NCBI RefSeq assembly: GCF_018736065.1
Contig: NZ_CP076128.1
Span: forward strand, 310,001 to 374,000
Direction of reading: 5' to 3'
Origin: Flammeovirga kamogawensis
GTDB taxonomy: Bacteria; Bacteroidota; Bacteroidia; Cytophagales; Flammeovirgaceae
DNA: 64,000 nucleotides
Below, piece after piece: positions 1-9,074 of the stretch. Within the stretch, counting starts at the first letter, position 1. Every line of letters starts with the position of its first letter. Under the pieces are notes generated by a model that saw only the letters and a list, made by a program, of their open reading frames with translations, was not told the DNA's origin and made no database searches. Position numbers and translations under genes: made by a program.

Positions 1-109
1 TGTCAGTTCTAGTTCCAGAACCAGAACCACCTCCCATACTAATTTGAGAGTAAGAAGTTTGACTTGTGTAGAATAATATGCCAATAAAAAAGGTTATGAA
101 AAGTTTCAT
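1..109 (-). CDS. Secreted protein, N-terminal fragment (cut by window edge)
   Basis: A minus-strand reading frame begins with ATG (complement of 107-109) and stays open to the left edge. The visible 36 residues start MKLFITFFIGILFYTSQTS and look like a signal peptide with cleavage after YSQ. A Gly/Ser-rich stretch (MGGGSGSGTRTD) follows, so the mature N-terminus is probably a flexible linker. The family cannot be told from this fragment. It lies downstream of and on the same strand as the porin-like gene, separated from it by a hairpin. Confidence 0.6.
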   Translation of the reverse strand, partial: MKLFITFFIGILFYTSQTSYSQISMGGGSGSGTRTD

Positions 110-175
110 TGAAGAAGGTTAATGTTAAATACCTTAACAAATATAGAAGAAACTTTTGGTTTCAGGTATAAAGAA

Positions 176-203
176 ACCCCAAACAATAAAAATTGTAAGG
201 GGT
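176..203 (-). terminator. Hairpin, possible terminator of the porin-like gene
   Basis: ACCCC (176-180) pairs with GGGGT (199-203) and ACAA (183-186) with TTGT (193-196), with a small internal loop. Read on the minus strand the hairpin is followed by a T-rich stretch. The U-tract is interrupted, so this is a moderate candidate. Confidence 0.35.
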
Positions 204-241
204 CTAAATTGGTTTTTTAGTTGTTAGTAAGATGCTAAAGG

Positions 242-1561
242 CTAGAAAATGAATCCAATGCCAAGCTCAAGTAAATTGTCTTCTTGAGCAGCATATGGGC
301 CAGTAGCTCGATTATTTCTGAATTGATAATCGATTTTAAAAGCAATCTCTTCTCTTGGTTTAAAATTGACGCCTATGGTAATAATATCAGAATTAAAATG
401 AACCATATTAACGTTATCTTCTTCAAGAAGTTTTTGATTGTAATTCTTATGTGTATCAATGTATTCATACCTGATAAAAATTGGTATTTTGACATCGTGA
501 GGATCTATCATAAAGTTTTTCTTTCTTAAAAAACTTCTATTGGAGAATAGAGAAAGTAAGTCGTAACTAGTTTCTACTAAGTAGCCTACATTTTGGTTGG
601 CTATAACTTGACCAACACCTCCAGAACCTTCTTTTGTGATATGGTATAGATCATCTGTTCCAGACATATAGCCAGTTGTGGCTAGTGCCATAAATTCCCA
701 ATTTTTTTGCGTGTATTTAATATATGTTGAATACAATTGAGCAACGGCATTAGCAGTTTGAATAGTACCATTGCTATTTGTAAATTCCATATTATTTCCA
801 GCCTGACCAACATAAGCAGAAGCACTTAAGGTCCAGTTTTCAATACCTGTAAAATTTAATTGAGGATTAACAGAGAAAGTGGAAAAAGCATTGGAATCGA
901 AACGAGGTTCTCTACCTGAACGAATAAAGGTTCCACTTTGTAAAGAAGAGCCATCTAAACCCTGTGCAAACCCAAGTGTATAATTTAAGTCATTAGTAAT
1001 TCCACCATAAAAACTCACGCCTAAACCCATCCATGTACTAGGTATAATTATGCGCTCAACATCAGATCTGTTTACAGATGAGAACATAACAGGTTCATCA
1101 TTATTATTGATATAACCAATACTAAGAGGGTAAAGTCCAGTTCTAACATTAAAAGAGTTATGAATACTAAAATCTAAAAAAGCTTCGACAATAAATTCAA
1201 AGTGATCATTTCCATTAGGATCTTTTAGATATTCAACCAAAATTTCAGAATTCCATATGATTTTATCTGTAAATCTATATCCAAAAAAGGTTGAAAATCT
1301 ATAAAGGTTATTATAGGATAATTCTATGTCGTCTTCCATTCCTAGAGGAACGTCATTTCTATTCACCATAGAAATTTCTCCAAAACCTGAAACACTCCAA
1401 GGTTTTTCTGAATAGAATATCTTAGATGCAGCTTTAGCAAGCCCAGGTTGTTGCTTAAATTTAGTATCTGGCACTTTATCTTCTTCTGAAGATTCTTGTG
1501 CTTTTGAATACAATGAGAGAAGCATTAATACGACCCATTGTAGTACAATTATTTTTTTCAT
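242..1561 (-). CDS. Outer-membrane porin-like beta-barrel protein
   Basis: The 439-residue protein has a signal peptide (about residues 1-21, ending SKAQ) and then a long series of alternating polar/aromatic beta strands. It ends in a strand finishing with Phe (LGIGFIF), typical of outer-membrane barrels recognised by the BAM machinery. The length and the pattern of short turns resemble the phosphate-selective porin O/P type of Bacteroidetes, but no family signature is clear enough to name a substrate. It stands alone on the minus strand between a partial secreted protein and a small hypothetical protein. Location in the outer membrane is well supported; the function as a porin is inferred. 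Confidence 0.7.
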   Translation of the reverse strand: MKKIIVLQWVVLMLLSLYSKAQESSEEDKVPDTKFKQQPGLAKAASKIFYSEKPWSVSGFGEISMVNRNDVPLGMEDDIELSYNNLYRFSTFFGYRFTDKIIWNSEILVEYLKDPNGNDHFEFIVEAFLDFSIHNSFNVRTGLYPLSIGYINNNDEPVMFSSVNRSDVERIIIPSTWMGLGVSFYGGITNDLNYTLGFAQGLDGSSLQSGTFIRSGREPRFDSNAFSTFSVNPQLNFTGIENWTLSASAYVGQAGNNMEFTNSNGTIQTANAVAQLYSTYIKYTQKNWEFMALATTGYMSGTDDLYHITKEGSGGVGQVIANQNVGYLVETSYDLLSLFSNRSFLRKKNFMIDPHDVKIPIFIRYEYIDTHKNYNQKLLEEDNVNMVHFNSDIITIGVNFKPREEIAFKIDYQFRNNRATGPYAAQEDNLLELGIGFIF

Positions 1562-1653
1562 TGTTAAGTAAGTAGAAACCTATAAGTAGTATTATAGTTT
1601 TCGATTTTCAAATCTTTAAAATCAGTAAATAAAAATTTACTGTAGGATTGAAA

Positions 1654-2034
1654 TTAACTTACTCGTGGAGGGGGAGGGATTATATCAGTTACCGGTGTTG
1701 GATAACTAAAATCTAGATAGAAAGTGTTTATTTCGTCATTTTTTAATAGAATTTCCTCTTTGTAATCATTAATTATATTGATAACAGGAAGATTGAAAAA
1801 GACCTTAGCAATAACACTTTTGCTTTCATTTTGCGAAAATGGATTGTCTTCAAAACCATCAAATTTTTGATCGAAAAATAGATCTGCAAAAAGCTCAACA
1901 AAACTTTCAACCTTATTGTCGTACGTCTGTTCTTGTTCGATAGAATAGCTTACCTGAGAAAATAATACAGCATCAATGTCCACACTATAATTTAGTGTGT
2001 GGAGTGCAACCCATATTGTAAATAGGTGCGTCAT
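1654..2034 (-). CDS. Small hypothetical protein with proline-rich tail
   Basis: I chose the ATG at 2034 (126 residues); a TTG at 2064 directly after an in-frame stop is the only longer choice. The protein begins with a hydrophobic segment (MTHLFTIWVALHTLNYSVD) that may be a signal or membrane anchor, is acidic and Phe-rich in the middle, and ends in a Pro run (IIPPPPRVS). Short proteins of this shape occur in Bacteroidetes genomes, but I do not recognise a named family. It is convergent with nothing and divergent from the lipoprotein gene that starts at 2273. Confidence 0.5.
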   Translation of the reverse strand: MTHLFTIWVALHTLNYSVDIDAVLFSQVSYSIEQEQTYDNKVESFVELFADLFFDQKFDGFEDNPFSQNESKSVIAKVFFNLPVINIINDYKEEILLKNDEINTFYLDFSYPTPVTDIIPPPPRVS

Positions 2035-2272
2035 TAATTTCTTGTATTTTTTAGTAGTATTCAATCAGGTAGACGTAATTTAGTAATAAAGTATTACAAA
2101 TGTAACGTAGAAAATATTTAAAAAGCCAATCTGTTAAACTATATTTAGATATAACATAATTGTAAAATATTGAGATTTCTTTAAGTGGTGTACTTTGTTT
2201 TACGCACTTTGTTATTGTTTGTAAATTTAATTTTAGCATCTTTAAACTTTTATAAACAAACAAGCTTAACAA

Positions 2273-2593
2273 ATGCGTAAGATTTTTTTATTAGTAACCC
2301 TAATACCGTTATTATTCATCGCTTCATGTTCTTCTGATGAAGAAGTGATTCCTTGTAATGAAATGGAAATTGAAGAGGCTTTTGCCTTATATAATTCTCT
2401 TCAAACTAATCTAGATGTGACATGTGAAAAGAAAATTGAAGAATATCAAAATTTATATAATCTCGGAACTAATAACAGGGATTGTGTAATTGATGTAATT
2501 AAAGATAAATATAGTTCTAATAGTAAAGAAGCAGGGGTCTTTCTTGATAATGTACTAAGAAATATCAAGGTCGATATTGACACAGGTTGCTAA
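2273..2593 (+). CDS. Small lipoprotein of unknown function
   Basis: The 106-residue protein starts with a clear lipoprotein signal: a charged start (MRK), a hydrophobic core, and a lipobox ending IASC (Cys19), followed by SSDEE, an acidic stretch like the Bacteroidetes lipoprotein export signal for surface exposure. The mature part is helical, with four Cys (C19 lipidated, then PCN, TCE, DCV and a C-terminal C), so one or two disulfides are possible. I do not recognise the family. A strong terminator follows it directly. Confidence 0.7.
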   Translation: MRKIFLLVTLIPLLFIASCSSDEEVIPCNEMEIEEAFALYNSLQTNLDVTCEKKIEEYQNLYNLGTNNRDCVIDVIKDKYSSNSKEAGVFLDNVLRNIKVDIDTGC

Positions 2594-2617
2594 TTTCTAT
2601 CTTAAATAGATCTAAAA

Positions 2618-2654
2618 AAAGCACAATGATATAAATTCATTGTGCTTTTTTTTA
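2618..2654 (+). terminator. Rho-independent terminator after the lipoprotein gene
   Basis: AAAGCACAATGA (2618-2629) and TCATTGTGCTTT (2637-2648) form a perfect 12-bp stem with a 7-base loop, followed by a T run. It precedes the true MutS-like start at 2700, which argues against the longer reading frame from 2640. Confidence 0.85.
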
Positions 2655-2699
2655 CTTTTACAAAGTATAAAAAAACTAGTCCACTCCAATAAAAATAAA

Positions 2700-4526
2700 A
2701 TGTCTGTTTATTACACAAAAAGACTTAACGATCTAGATCAGATAATTGAGGTCGAAGAGAAGAAATCTCAGAAATTCTCATGGCTTCGATTATTAATAAT
2801 ACTTTTAGGTGCTGTACTGGCCTATATTGCAAGTCAGTTTACAATTGAAGTTGTAGTTGGAGTATTATTGTTAACTCTTCTGTTATTTATAGTAATAGTA
2901 CGAGTACACGGTAAACAACAAGTAATACTTAACTACACAAAAATTAAAAGAAAAATAGCAAAAAATGAATTAGATGTAGCCGAAGGGGGTGAGAATTTCT
3001 ATGATGACGGAGTTGAATATCAAGAGAAATCAAACCTTTACGGTCATGATTTAGATGTATTCGGGAAGCATTCTTTATTTCATTTTATCAACAGGACATC
3101 AACATACTGGGGTAAAAGTAAATTAGCATCGTTCTTTTCTGAAGAAACATTTTCCACTCCAAAAAGTGAAATAAGAAAAAGGCAAGATGCTGTTAAGGAG
3201 TTAGCAGGAAAGAAAGAATTTTCAGAGGATTTAAAATTATATTTGTACGATGATTCTAAAAATCAGAATACACATCAATTTAAAATTAACAGCTCTTTTT
3301 TAAAAGATTTTAAATTTAAGAGCGAGAAAAAATTAAGTACATATTTAATTGCTGTTCCTTTTATTTGGACTGCTTTATTGATAGGGTTTGTATTGGGTAC
3401 AAGTTGGGCTTCTCCTTTAGCTTTGGTTACAATTATTATTAATTTTTCCATAATGAATAATATAGGAGGGCAAGTTGGGCTATTTATGAGAAATCTAGAT
3501 AGTACTTCTCATTCTTTAGACAGGTTAGCAAATGCAATTAAGCTAATAAGTGATGAAACCTTTGAAAGTGAATTAATAAAAGAGAAAGTAAGTGAGATTA
3601 GTGGAGGAGATTTTTATACGCCTTTAATACAGTTATCAAATAAAATCCAACAGTTAGATATTCGTAAAAATATGATGGGTTTGGTAGTGTTATATACGAT
3701 TATTCCATTTGATATTTTAGTAATCTACAAGATTAGGAAATGGTTTGTAAAATACCCAGATCTATTTGATAAGTTATTTGATATAATTGGTAACCTAGAA
3801 GCCTATAATAGTTTAGCAGTCACTAATCGAAATAATCCATCATGGGATATGCCATCACTATCAGATGATACTTCCTTTATAATTAAAGGAGAAGAAATGG
3901 GACATCCTTTAATTTTTAGTGGTGCAAATGGGTATACTGATGGTGGAGTTAGAAATACTTACACATTAGACAACTCTAATAGGATTAGCATTGTTACTGG
4001 TTCTAATATGTCTGGTAAAAGTACTTTTTTGAGGGTAGTTGGTGTTAACCTTCTTTTGGCTTATGCAGGTAGTGTAGTGTGCGCAGCAAAATTTATGATA
4101 GGTAAGAGAGTAAAGTTAATAACATCAATGAGAATAGCAGATTCTTTAAGACTAAGTGAATCTACTTTTAAAGCAGAACTAGAACGTATTAAATTAATAA
4201 TAGAGTCAATTGATAAAAATGAAGATTGCCTATTTTTAGTGGATGAAATGCTAAGAGGGACGAATTCTGTGGATAAATTGAAAGGGTCTTTTGCATTACT
4301 GGAGAAATTAAAAGATGCTAGTGGAGCAAATATTATTGTTGCTACACATGATTTGCAATTATCTGATTTTGAGAATAATGGACATCAAGATTTCACATCA
4401 AATTATCATTTTGATTTCGATTATTCACACAATGAATTTGATTTTGATTATAAATTAAAAGATGGAGTTTGTGAGAAGTTTAACGCATCACTATTACTTA
4501 GTGAATTAGGGTTAAAAACAAACTAA
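2700..4526 (+). CDS. Membrane-associated MutS-family ATPase
   Basis: I set the start at ATG 2700 (608 residues) because the frame from 2640 runs through a terminator. The C-terminal half is a MutS domain V ATPase: Walker A GSNMSGKS at about 434-441, Walker B LVDEM at about 512 with the MutS-type sequence LRGTNS after it, and a switch His (ATHD) near 548. The end (FNASLLLSELGL) also matches the MutS tail. It lacks the mismatch-binding domains I and II of MutS proper and carries two pairs of membrane segments (about 25-70 and 215-257). This architecture is a recurrent uncharacterised MutS-like family in Bacteroidetes. A role in mismatch repair should not be assumed from the annotation. Confidence 0.85.
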   Translation: MSVYYTKRLNDLDQIIEVEEKKSQKFSWLRLLIILLGAVLAYIASQFTIEVVVGVLLLTLLLFIVIVRVHGKQQVILNYTKIKRKIAKNELDVAEGGENFYDDGVEYQEKSNLYGHDLDVFGKHSLFHFINRTSTYWGKSKLASFFSEETFSTPKSEIRKRQDAVKELAGKKEFSEDLKLYLYDDSKNQNTHQFKINSSFLKDFKFKSEKKLSTYLIAVPFIWTALLIGFVLGTSWASPLALVTIIINFSIMNNIGGQVGLFMRNLDSTSHSLDRLANAIKLISDETFESELIKEKVSEISGGDFYTPLIQLSNKIQQLDIRKNMMGLVVLYTIIPFDILVIYKIRKWFVKYPDLFDKLFDIIGNLEAYNSLAVTNRNNPSWDMPSLSDDTSFIIKGEEMGHPLIFSGANGYTDGGVRNTYTLDNSNRISIVTGSNMSGKSTFLRVVGVNLLLAYAGSVVCAAKFMIGKRVKLITSMRIADSLRLSESTFKAELERIKLIIESIDKNEDCLFLVDEMLRGTNSVDKLKGSFALLEKLKDASGANIIVATHDLQLSDFENNGHQDFTSNYHFDFDYSHNEFDFDYKLKDGVCEKFNASLLLSELGLKTN

Positions 4527-4528
4527 AA

Positions 4529-4566
4529 AAATGGCGTTAAATCAACTACTTGATTTAACGCCATTT
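4529..4566. terminator. Bidirectional terminator between MutS-like gene and ispF
   Basis: TGGCGTTAAATCA (4532-4544) pairs perfectly with TGATTTAACGCCA (4551-4563) around a 6-base loop. It has A6 on the left and T6 on the right, so it can stop transcription from both convergent genes. Confidence 0.9.
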
Positions 4567-4567
4567 T

Positions 4568-5047
4568 TTATGCTTTTTGAATAAGAGCAACTGCATGTAC
4601 CGCCATTCCTTCTTCTCTTCCTACAAATCCCATTTTCTCAGAGGTTGTCGCTTTTAATGATATATCTTCTTCATCAACATTCATTACTGTTGCTAAGCAA
4701 GTTTTCATAGCAGGAATGTGAGGGTTTATTTTGGGTTTCTCAGCAACTATAGTACAATCAATATTACCTAATTCCCAACCTTCCTTTCTTACAAGTATCA
4801 TAACATCTTTTAATAATATTTTGCTATCAATACCTTTAAACTGAGGGTCAGTATCAGCAAAGTGAAATCCTATGTCTCTCATATTTGCAGCACCTAAAAT
4901 TGCATCACAAATGGCATGTATTAAAACGTCTGCATCTGAATGCCCAATTAAGCCGTGTGTGTGGTCAAATTTAATACCGCCAAGCCAAAGTTCTTCACCT
5001 TTACCTTGTCTATGTACATCGTATCCTTGTCCTACTCTAATTTTCAT
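4568..5047 (-). CDS. ispF: 2-C-methyl-D-erythritol 2,4-cyclodiphosphate synthase
   Basis: IspF makes the cyclic diphosphate intermediate of the non-mevalonate (MEP) isoprenoid pathway from CDP-ME 2-phosphate, releasing CMP. The 159-residue length is standard. Metal and substrate motifs are all visible: GYDVH near residues 8-12 (Asp10, His12), GHSDADVL near 35-42 with the third zinc ligand His36, FHFADTDPQFKG, and the C-terminal KATTSEKMGFVGREEG. The gene is alone; ispD is not beside it. It converges on the MutS-like gene across a shared terminator. Confidence 0.97.
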   Translation of the reverse strand: MKIRVGQGYDVHRQGKGEELWLGGIKFDHTHGLIGHSDADVLIHAICDAILGAANMRDIGFHFADTDPQFKGIDSKILLKDVMILVRKEGWELGNIDCTIVAEKPKINPHIPAMKTCLATVMNVDEEDISLKATTSEKMGFVGREEGMAVHAVALIQKA

Positions 5048-5145
5048 ATTTATAAATTTTATGTAAATATATTAATTAAAGTGACCTATTTAAATAGAGC
5101 AATACTATCAGAAGTTAACAGATAAGGAATAATGTGGTATACTTT

Positions 5146-7731
5146 TTAAAATGAGAGACCAAATGCTACGTAAACACCAAAGTTTCGAGAGTCTACAGTA
5201 TGGTATGTAGTTCTCCAGATTGTATAAACTCTCATTACTTTAAATATATTTTCTACACCTGTACCTACTTCTACATAGGGTAAATCAGATTGTAATGGCT
5301 TTGCTTCTCTACTTGGGTCATAAACTTCGCCAGGTAATAGTTGAGGGTGTACTGCTTGATTTGAATTTTGAGGACTTAACTCACCATACATAATATTACA
5401 AATACCGACCGTTCGCCAACCTAACTTTTTTATTAGAGGTATTCTATTCAAGATATTCCCTTCAAATCTATGCATAAGTTGTAATGAAGCCCATTTGTCT
5501 CCAACAAACTCTCCTAAGTTCATTAGGTTGAAGGCAAATTTATTATAAAGAACAGGTACATTATTACCAAAAGGCATTGCCAGCATTGGGAAAGGAGCTT
5601 TAGTTGGAATGATACCACCTGATAATACATAAGCAGAGGTACCAAATTTACCTATAGCTAGCTTTTGATCAATACCAACTCTTATCTGTTGATATCCATA
5701 ATTACTCCCTAAAAAATCAGGGAGTCCTAATGTGTAATCAATAGTAAATCTTGGTGTATTGTCTTGAGCAATTAACTTTCTTTTATGTCCACGTGTTGCC
5801 ACATATTTATGTCCCAAGCCATAAGTAAGTTTAAAATACAGTTCTGAACCATTTAAGCGATCATATGATGGGTTACCATCAGTAAAATCACCTTCTTGTT
5901 TATAAGGAAATAATGGGTCAAGAATTCTTTTACTAAACTTTCCTATTACATTTAAGCCTCTCGTTATATCAGTTTCATACCATAAAGAAGCATTTTTTTC
6001 CATATAAGGGTACCTCATATCGCCCCATCTAAGTGCAGCAATAAAAAGAGGCCTTGAATTAAAATTAGCTTGATTTACACTTACTCTTCTAAGATCATTA
6101 TAATACGATACACCAATTATACTCCATTTTTCTCTATTTGTTATGTATCTGAATGATCCTCCATATTTCCATTCTTTATCTTTTGTACCGTAAGCTGCAA
6201 AACCAGATAATGCTATTTTATTACTAAACTCATTGTTAGTTCTAAAACCCAGTTGAAACCTGCTAGATTCAACACTGTTGTTTGCATATAAAAAGGGAAT
6301 AGGACCAAGTTCTATTTTACCAATTTTTTTATGGCCACTAATAATCATATCGCCAACACCTGCAATTAATTTAACTCTAGGAGTATCTTCAGCAGAGTCA
6401 ATCATAGAGAAAACTTGCTCTTCTTTTATAGAAAGTTTTTCCGGTCGGTGTTCATTCCAATATTCTGCATTACTATTTACATACGCATCAGTATCTACAA
6501 TAACGGGTTGTTCGTAAAACTTTCTTGGTTTAGGCTTGTCAACTATAAAGTTCTTGTTAGAAACTTTAATATGAATTTTTACTTTAGCCCACTTGTCTGC
6601 AATTTTACCAACAGAAAGTGTAAAGTTTTGTTTTTGAGGAAGCCATGAATAAGTTTCATTTTGTAGAATTGGGCTGTATTCCTGATCAATATGGACACTA
6701 TCAACAAAGTTAATATTAGCCCCTTTACCTAATGTGGCATCAATTTTTACAAGTGCAAAGTTATTTACACTATCTGCAATATATATTGTTCCATAAAAAG
6801 CTAAATCTTCTACTCTACGCGGTTCAAAATCAATTTCATGACAAGAGATTCCATTAATTTCTACTTTTTTAGGTTGTAGCGTATAATCATAGAAATTTCT
6901 CCATTCAGAAGTAATAGGGGAGATGAAGCTTTTGTTTAAGAATAAAAATGAATTTCTGTATAAGTTGAAATCAACAAAAGATGAACCAACTATTTGAGAA
7001 ACCATTTCATCATCATCGGGGCCTAAACTACGAATTCTAGATTTAAGAATTTCTTCTGTTTCAGCATTTGGGTTTTTGATGAAATAAAGATTAGAGTGCG
7101 TTTCTGCTGAGAAAATAGGAATGATTGGTTGCCCTGTTTCGTCAGTTATTTGCTCAAAATTATCAAATGAATCAAGTATATCTTTAACAACCTTCTTTTG
7201 TTTGAAATTCTCGTTTACATTACCAACCCAAATGTCAGTTTTTGTGTAACTTTCATATTGATAAGATTTTAGCTTAGTCTTATCATTAATGTTCTTATTG
7301 TCTTGAACACTTCTAAGAATGGGCCAAGCTGGATTTTCCCATTTTTTAGATTTAATAACTACTTCGTCTAGTTCTTGGGCAGACTCTTTTAGTTTAATAG
7401 TTATATCTCTTGTTATATTGTTTTTATTAAGTTTAACCTGTTTTTTGGTATAACCCATAAAAGAAGCAATGATTACACAAGTATTTATATCACCATCATA
7501 GGGTATATTAAATACACCATTTATGTCAGATAAAGTACCTGTTGTTGTGCCTTCAATATAGACACTTGCATAAGGGATTGGATCAGATGTTTTTGCATCA
7601 ATTACATGTCCCTTAATTGTATAAGAATTTTGCGCATAGATGTTAAATTGAATAACGAGAAAAAGTACCACACTTAGAGTTCTCGTCATAGAAATTAACC
7701 TTCTATTGCTGTTTTTAAAAAAAATCATCAT
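5146..7731 (-). CDS. DUF5686 outer-membrane protein with carboxypeptidase-like regulatory domain
   Basis: The 861-residue protein has a signal peptide (the compact version begins at Met15, minus-strand position 7689, and ends FNIYAQ). A carboxypeptidase-regulatory-like beta domain follows (about 36-120, with the ASVYIEGTTTGTLSDINGVF pattern typical of CarbopepD_reg_2). A long DUF5686 region then ends in barrel-like strands finishing with Phe (VYVAFGLSF). Proteins of this type are outer-membrane components found throughout Bacteroidetes; the CarbopepD domain is the one also found at the N-terminus of SusC-like TonB-dependent transporters. The molecular role is unknown. Either ATG (7731 or 7689) could be the start. 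Confidence 0.85.
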   Translation of the reverse strand: MMIFFKNSNRRLISMTRTLSVVLFLVIQFNIYAQNSYTIKGHVIDAKTSDPIPYASVYIEGTTTGTLSDINGVFNIPYDGDINTCVIIASFMGYTKKQVKLNKNNITRDITIKLKESAQELDEVVIKSKKWENPAWPILRSVQDNKNINDKTKLKSYQYESYTKTDIWVGNVNENFKQKKVVKDILDSFDNFEQITDETGQPIIPIFSAETHSNLYFIKNPNAETEEILKSRIRSLGPDDDEMVSQIVGSSFVDFNLYRNSFLFLNKSFISPITSEWRNFYDYTLQPKKVEINGISCHEIDFEPRRVEDLAFYGTIYIADSVNNFALVKIDATLGKGANINFVDSVHIDQEYSPILQNETYSWLPQKQNFTLSVGKIADKWAKVKIHIKVSNKNFIVDKPKPRKFYEQPVIVDTDAYVNSNAEYWNEHRPEKLSIKEEQVFSMIDSAEDTPRVKLIAGVGDMIISGHKKIGKIELGPIPFLYANNSVESSRFQLGFRTNNEFSNKIALSGFAAYGTKDKEWKYGGSFRYITNREKWSIIGVSYYNDLRRVSVNQANFNSRPLFIAALRWGDMRYPYMEKNASLWYETDITRGLNVIGKFSKRILDPLFPYKQEGDFTDGNPSYDRLNGSELYFKLTYGLGHKYVATRGHKRKLIAQDNTPRFTIDYTLGLPDFLGSNYGYQQIRVGIDQKLAIGKFGTSAYVLSGGIIPTKAPFPMLAMPFGNNVPVLYNKFAFNLMNLGEFVGDKWASLQLMHRFEGNILNRIPLIKKLGWRTVGICNIMYGELSPQNSNQAVHPQLLPGEVYDPSREAKPLQSDLPYVEVGTGVENIFKVMRVYTIWRTTYHTVDSRNFGVYVAFGLSF

Positions 7732-7956
7732 AAATATTAAAAACAGCTGTTAATTGTAATAACTCAGCCGATGTTTAGATTGTAATCTGCAAAGTATGGA
7801 AATAAGTCTATTACAACAAATATAAAACTGTTAAGGGTTTTGATGTAATGGAAATTTTATAAAAAAAACGTATAATATTGAAGTTTATTTACTAAATAAT
7901 CTATTCGATTAACTAAATTGCAATTTTAATTTCAATAGTGGATTTGAAAACAAACT

Positions 7957-9039
7957 ATGCTAGCACTTATATTTTATCTTCCTTTTTTGTTAGTTTTTGC
8001 ATTATTTGGCGTGTATGCCGAAAGGAAAGTATCTGCATGGATTCAAGATAGATTGGGCCCTGTTGATGTTGGACCTAAAGGTTTATTGCAAACATTAGCC
8101 GATATATTAAAGTTGATGCTTAAAGAAGATATAATTCCGAAGGCAGTTGATAAACCAATTTTTAAAGTTGCTCCGATTATAATTTTTATGCCCGTTTTTG
8201 CAGGGTTTGCTGTTCTTCCTTTTACAAATGGAGTGTATGGCTCAAATTCTAATGTTGGTGTGTTTTATGTATTGGCAATTTTATCATTAGAAGTTCTTGG
8301 TATTTTAGCAGCTGGATGGAGTTCAAATAATAAATATGCTTTATATGGAGCAATGAGATCTGCTGCTCAGATGGTTTCTTATGAAGTACCAATGGGCTTG
8401 TCGGTTTTATGTGTTGTGATGACTAGTCAGAGTTTAAATACCGAAGTGATCTCATTTCAACAAGGAATTTTAAGTCAAGACACTAACTATTTATTTGGAT
8501 TGAAGGCGTTAGGTGTTGATATAACAAATGTTGGCGGTATTTTATCATGGAATATATTAAGAAATCCATTCTTAATATTTGCATTTGTAATATTCTTTAT
8601 TTCATCTTTAGCAGAAGCAAACAGAGCACCTTTTGATATACCAGAAGCGGAATCTGAATTAATTGCGGGTTATCATATTGAATACTCAGGAATGCGTTTT
8701 GCTTTTATGATGCTTTCCGAATATGGAGTGATGTTATTAGGTTCTGTATTTGCAGCAGTTTTATTCTTAGGCTCTTGGAATACTCCTTTTGTAAATATTG
8801 GAAGTTTTGCCTTAGCAGATTGGACTACAGGAACTTTAGGTGAAATATCTGGTTATTTATGGGGCTTTTTCTGGTTAATGAGCAAAGCATTTGTGCTGAT
8901 ATTTATACAAATGTGGGTTAGATGGACTTTACCAAGGTTAAGAGTTGATCAATTGATGTCATTATGTTGGAAGTACCTAACACCTGCAGGACTAATTTTA
9001 GTCTTTATAACAGGTGTTTGGCGTTTATGGATGATTTAA
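7957..9039 (+). CDS. nuoH: NADH-quinone oxidoreductase subunit H
   Basis: NuoH is the membrane subunit of complex I that forms much of the quinone pocket at the junction with the hydrophilic arm. The 360-residue protein has about eight to nine membrane segments and the family signatures YAERKVSAWIQDRLGP (about 21-36), SYEVPMGLS near 146, and AEANRAPFDIPEAESELIAG (about 221-240). It ends with the WVRWTLPRLRVDQLM stretch. None of the other nuo genes is in the window, so the operon is split or this is a separate copy. Confidence 0.95.
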   Translation: MLALIFYLPFLLVFALFGVYAERKVSAWIQDRLGPVDVGPKGLLQTLADILKLMLKEDIIPKAVDKPIFKVAPIIIFMPVFAGFAVLPFTNGVYGSNSNVGVFYVLAILSLEVLGILAAGWSSNNKYALYGAMRSAAQMVSYEVPMGLSVLCVVMTSQSLNTEVISFQQGILSQDTNYLFGLKALGVDITNVGGILSWNILRNPFLIFAFVIFFISSLAEANRAPFDIPEAESELIAGYHIEYSGMRFAFMMLSEYGVMLLGSVFAAVLFLGSWNTPFVNIGSFALADWTTGTLGEISGYLWGFFWLMSKAFVLIFIQMWVRWTLPRLRVDQLMSLCWKYLTPAGLILVFITGVWRLWMI

Positions 9040-9074
9040 GAAGAAACTCCATAAATATAAAAAATGGATTTATT

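Noticed and set aside
2051-2272. Minus-strand 73-residue frame
   Set aside because: Starts at the divergent lipoprotein start, lacks family traits, and overlaps the preferred small protein; likely a chance frame in AT-rich DNA.
2640-2699. Longer start for the MutS-like protein
   Set aside because: The extra residues would be coded by the 3' arm of the terminator after the lipoprotein gene.
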